DNA from: Hypomyces perniciosus | Lineage: Eukaryota > Ascomycota > Sordariomycetes > Hypocreales > Hypocreaceae | Direction of reading: 5' to 3' | Assembly (NCBI GenBank): GCA_008477525.1 | Contig: SPDT01000001.1 | Span: forward strand, 3,906,001-3,970,000 | Length of the DNA stretch: 64,000 nt | In this document: positions 60,926 through 64,000 of the stretch, in pieces | Position numbering within the stretch: position 1 is the first letter of the stretch | Layout of the letters: each line of letters begins with the position of its first letter | Position numbers and translations under genes: made by a program | The notes under the pieces: generated by a model | The model's database searches: none | Seen by the model: the letters and a program-made list of their open reading frames with translations, nothing else | What the model was told of the DNA's origin: nothing

Positions 60926-60931
60926 CCTCGG
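60926..60931 (+). promoter_or_regulatory. CCTCGG hexamer upstream of FOX2
   Basis: Exact CCTCGG, 264 bp before the FOX2 start codon; a second copy in reverse orientation is at 60964-60969. CCTCGG is the core of FarA/FarB-type fatty-acid response sites, and peroxisomal beta-oxidation genes are known targets. Confidence 0.45.
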
Positions 60932-60963
60932 TATTGGGTACTGCCAATTCCGCAGCAACTCAG

Positions 60964-60969
60964 CCGAGG
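60964..60969 (-). promoter_or_regulatory. Second CCTCGG hexamer (reverse) upstream of FOX2
   Basis: CCGAGG on the plus strand, the reverse complement of CCTCGG, 226 bp before the FOX2 start and 32 bp from the first copy. The close inverted pair strengthens the case for a real element. Confidence 0.45.
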
Positions 60970-61194
60970 CATCAGTATCCTTGAGTGTCAGCCGGACTTG
61001 TCCACCAGTTTAAAGAAGTCTATTCGCATCTGTGTTCTGCTTACTTCTCTCTCTTCCATCTCCTCCATACCATCTCATCCCCCCTCTCTCCCCCTCCATA
61101 TATACCCTTCTCCTTTTTCTTTCACAGCGCCAGCTTCTCTTCGCATACATTGAAGATTCGAGGCTGCAGACACACAAAGACGCAAAACACAATC

Positions 61195-64000
61195 ATGGCT
61201 GAGCAATTGAGATACGACAACCAGGTGGTTGTTGTCACTGGTGCTGGTGGTGGCCTGGGCAAGGCCTATGCCACCTTCTTCGCCTCGCGAGGCGCCAGCG
61301 TCGTGGTCAACGATCTCGGCGGATCCTTCAAGGGAGAGGGAAACTCAACAAAGGTCGGATAAAACTCCCCAGCATATGCGCCCGTAAGCTGACTCGCTGA
61401 CCATTTTAGGCCGCTGATGTCGTCGTCGATCAAATCAAGGCCGCGGGCGGCAAGGCTGTTGCCAACTACGACAGCGTCGAGAACGGCGACCGCATCATCG
61501 AGACCGCCATCAAGGCTTTCGGCCGCATCGATGTCCTCATCAACAATGCCGGCATTCTGCGCGACGTCTCCTTCAAGAACATCAAGGACGATGACTGGGA
61601 TCTGATCATGAAGGTGCACGTCAAGGGCGCCTATAAGTGCGCTAGGGCTGCCTGGCCTCACTTCAGAAAACAAAAGTATGGCCGTGTCATCAACACGGCC
61701 TCCGTTGCCGGTCTTATGGGCAGCTTCGGCCAGACCAACTACTCTGCCGCCAAGATGGCCATGGTTGGCTTCACTGAGACCCTCGCCAAGGAGGGTGCCA
61801 AGTACAACATCCTTTGCAACGTCATTGCTCCCATGGCTGCCAGCCGAATGACCGAGACTGTCATGCCTCCCGATGTCCTGAAGAGCCTCGGCCCGGAGTG
61901 GGTCGTGCCTCTAGTCGCTGTCCTGGTTCACCCCAACAACACCGAGGAGAACGGCAGCATCTTCGAAGCCGGCGCTGGCTGGACGGCCAAGCTCCGATGG
62001 GAGCGATCCAGCGGCCTTCTGCTCAAGGCAGACGACTCCTACACCCCCAGTGCCATTCTGAAGCAGTGGAACAAGGTCGTGGACTTCTCCAACCCTCAGC
62101 ACCCCTCTGGGCCCAACGATTTCTTGGGCCTCCTGGAGGACTCACTGAAGATGGGCCCCAGCCCGCAGGGTGAGAAGCTCGACTTCACCGGCAGGGTCGC
62201 TCTCATTACCGGTGCCGGCGCTGGTATTGGCCGAGCCTACGCTCTGGCCTTTGCCAAGCACGGCGCCTCTATCGTCGTCAACGACCTGGTGAACCCCGAC
62301 ACTGTTGTCGAGGAGATCAAGAAGCTCGGCGGCAAGGCTGTCGGTGTCAAGGCCTCGGCTGAAGACGGTGAAGCCGTTGTCAAGGGTGCCATCGATGCCT
62401 TTGGTCGCGTTGATATCGTTATCAACAACGCCGGTATCCTCCGTGACAAGGCCTTTACTAACATGGACGACAACCTGTGGGACCCTGTCTTGAACGTCCA
62501 CCTGCGCGGTACCTACAAGGTCACCAAGGCTGCTTGGCCCTACTTCCTGAAGCAGAAGTATGGCCGTGTCGTCAACACCACTTCCACTTCTGGTGTCTAT
62601 GGCAACTTCGGCCAGGCCAACTACGCTGCCGCGGTAAGCAATCCCCCCTCCCTTCCTGGTTCGAGAGAGAGCTTTTGTTCTGACTATAATTATAGAAGTG
62701 CGGTATCCTTGGTTTCTCCCGTGCTCTCGCCTTGGAGGGCGCCAAGTACAACATCTATGTCAACACTATCGCCCCCAACGCTGGTACCGCCATGACTGCC
62801 ACCATCCTGCCCAAGGAGTTGGTTGATGCCTTCAAGCCCGACTACGTCGCTCCTCTCGTCCTCGCCCTGAGCAGTGACAAGTGCCCCAACCCCACTGGCG
62901 GCCTGTACGAGGTTGGCAGTGGCTGGGTTGGCAAGACGCGATGGCAGCGAACCGGTGGCCACGGCTTCCCCGTCGATGTTCCCCTGGTGCCCGAGGAGAT
63001 CGTCAAGTACTGGAAGGACATTGTCAATTTCGATGACAACCGAGTGGACTACCCTGAGAAGGCGCAGGATGTCGTGGAGAAGATTATGGGTAATATTGAG
63101 AACAAGGCCAAGAAGGTATGAACGAATTTCCCCCATTTTTCTCCCTGCCATGTTCTCAGGACATGAGACCAGATTGTACCATCTACCTGTATATATCAAA
63201 CATCTAGCTGCCATAGAAAAAAATTGTAAACGCTTGTTCTAAAACACACCATGTGCTAATCCGTACTCTGTGCTTAGAGCGAGGAACCAGCCGCGACCAA
63301 CGAGCACCTACAGGCAATCAGCGAGGCTCTCAAGAAGGAGGGAAACCCTACTGAGTTTACCTACACAGATCGGGACTCTATCCTGTACAATATCGGTGTT
63401 GGAGCCAAGCGCAAGGAGCTGAAATACGTCTTGTAGGTCCATCCACAAACATGACTGCTCTCCCATTGACCCAAACTAACATGTCGAAACAGCGAGGGCG
63501 CCGAGGACTTCCAGGTCCTCCCTACATTCGGCGTTATCCCCCCCTTCAACGCCGAGATGCCCTTTGACTACGACTCCATCGTGCCCAACTTCTCCCCCAT
63601 GATGCTCCTCCACGGCGAGCAGTACCTCGAAATCCACAAGTTCCCCCTCCCCACGTCCGCGCGGCTCATCTCCCGCGGCCGCCTCCTCGAAGTTGTCGAC
63701 AAGGGCAGCGCCTCCATCGTCAAGAACGGCATCACCACCGTCAACGCCGACACCGGCGAGGAGGTCTTCTACAACGAGATGACCGTCTTCCTGCGCGGCG
63801 CAGGCGGCTTCGGAGGCATCAAGAAGGGCCAGGATCGCGGCGCCGCCACGGCCGTGAATGCGCCCCCGCAGAGAAACCCCGATGTCGTCGTCGAGGAAAC
63901 GACCGGCGAGGATCAGGCCGCTATTTACCGTCTGAGCGGCGACTACAACCCTCTGCACATTGATCCTGGGTTTGCCAAGATGGGCGGCTTCAAGGCCCCT
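61195..64000 (+). CDS. FOX2: Peroxisomal multifunctional beta-oxidation enzyme (partial at right edge)
   Basis: Exons 61195-61353, 61410-62633, 62696-63115, 63278-63432 and 63493 to beyond 64000; the 3' end lies outside the window. The enzyme carries two short-chain dehydrogenase domains and a C-terminal MaoC-type hydratase 2. The first dehydrogenase has [14 protein letters not shown] and Tyr164-xxx-Lys168; the second has [14 protein letters not shown] and Tyr458-xxx-Lys462, with an intron falling between the catalytic Tyr and Lys. The hydratase hallmark [14 protein letters not shown] is reached near the edge, around residue 800. FOX2 performs the hydration and 3-hydroxyacyl-CoA dehydrogenation steps of peroxisomal beta-oxidation by the D-specific route. 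The peroxisomal C-terminal signal is not in the window. The third intron is 162 nt, longer than the others (56-62 nt). Confidence 0.97.

Larger units (their letters stand above)
60223..61194. other. Divergent promoter region of the glycerate-kinase-like gene and FOX2
   Basis: Holds both 5' flanks, two CCTCGG sites (listed separately) and a GTAC run. A pyrimidine-rich tract at 61035-61135 directly precedes the FOX2 start and is typical of highly expressed fungal genes. Confidence 0.55.

Overview
The window is a 64 kb piece of a filamentous ascomycete chromosome, most likely a Sordariomycete and probably Hypocreales. The evidence is eukaryotic gene structure with many short introns (48-90 nt is usual), a class III fungal G-alpha, a bli-3-type light-induced protein, a Hog1 kinase, a FOX2-type peroxisomal multifunctional enzyme, and gene-poor spacers full of short GTAC-rich motifs. 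Species cannot be fixed from the sequence. Twenty-two protein genes are supported. Splice sites were placed by requiring GT-AG (once GC-AG) borders, correct phase and continuity of conserved motifs; all models are hand-made and have no transcript support.

Layout. 0.3-9.7 kb: a histidine phosphatase-like protein, the carnitine/acylcarnitine carrier, an F-box-like protein and an Msc2-like zinc transporter. 9.7-16.9 kb: an accessory stretch holding one intact GT90/CAP10-type glycosyltransferase among relics (a frameshifted LysM module, a possible rhodopsin-type membrane protein piece, a C2H2 finger fragment) and a small inverted-repeat element. 16.9-22.6 kb: a compact housekeeping block of ALG1, a ubiquitin-conjugating enzyme, SNU23, DPH5 and bli-3. 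24.4-30.0 kb: an F-box-like protein, a CorA-like membrane protein and an unrecognised protein. 30.8-41.9 kb: HOG1, glycogen phosphorylase and a GNA-3-type G-alpha. 41.9-48.7 kb: a 6.9 kb spacer with no supportable gene and many GTAC-NNN-GTAC motifs. 48.7-64 kb: AVL9, cullin-1, SRF1, an Ecm11-domain protein, a glycerate-kinase-like P-loop kinase and the first 2.8 kb of FOX2, which runs off the right edge.

Functional links. The carnitine carrier and FOX2 both serve fatty-acid oxidation, and both promoters carry the CCTCGG hexamer known as the core of Far-type fatty-acid regulators. HOG1, class III G-alpha and glycogen phosphorylase lie side by side and all belong to stress, nutrient and reserve-carbon signalling, but there is no evidence that the proximity matters. 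SNU23/DPH5, SRF1/ECM11-like and glycerate kinase/FOX2 are divergent pairs with shared promoters. I found no biosynthetic cluster, no CRISPR array and no convincing tRNA or rRNA gene. The most unusual non-genic signal is the GTAC-NNN-GTAC motif family: it occurs in 7-bp-period runs, forms hairpins, borders TAC trinucleotide repeats, and sits as a 7-bp insertion inside one arm of an inverted-repeat element.
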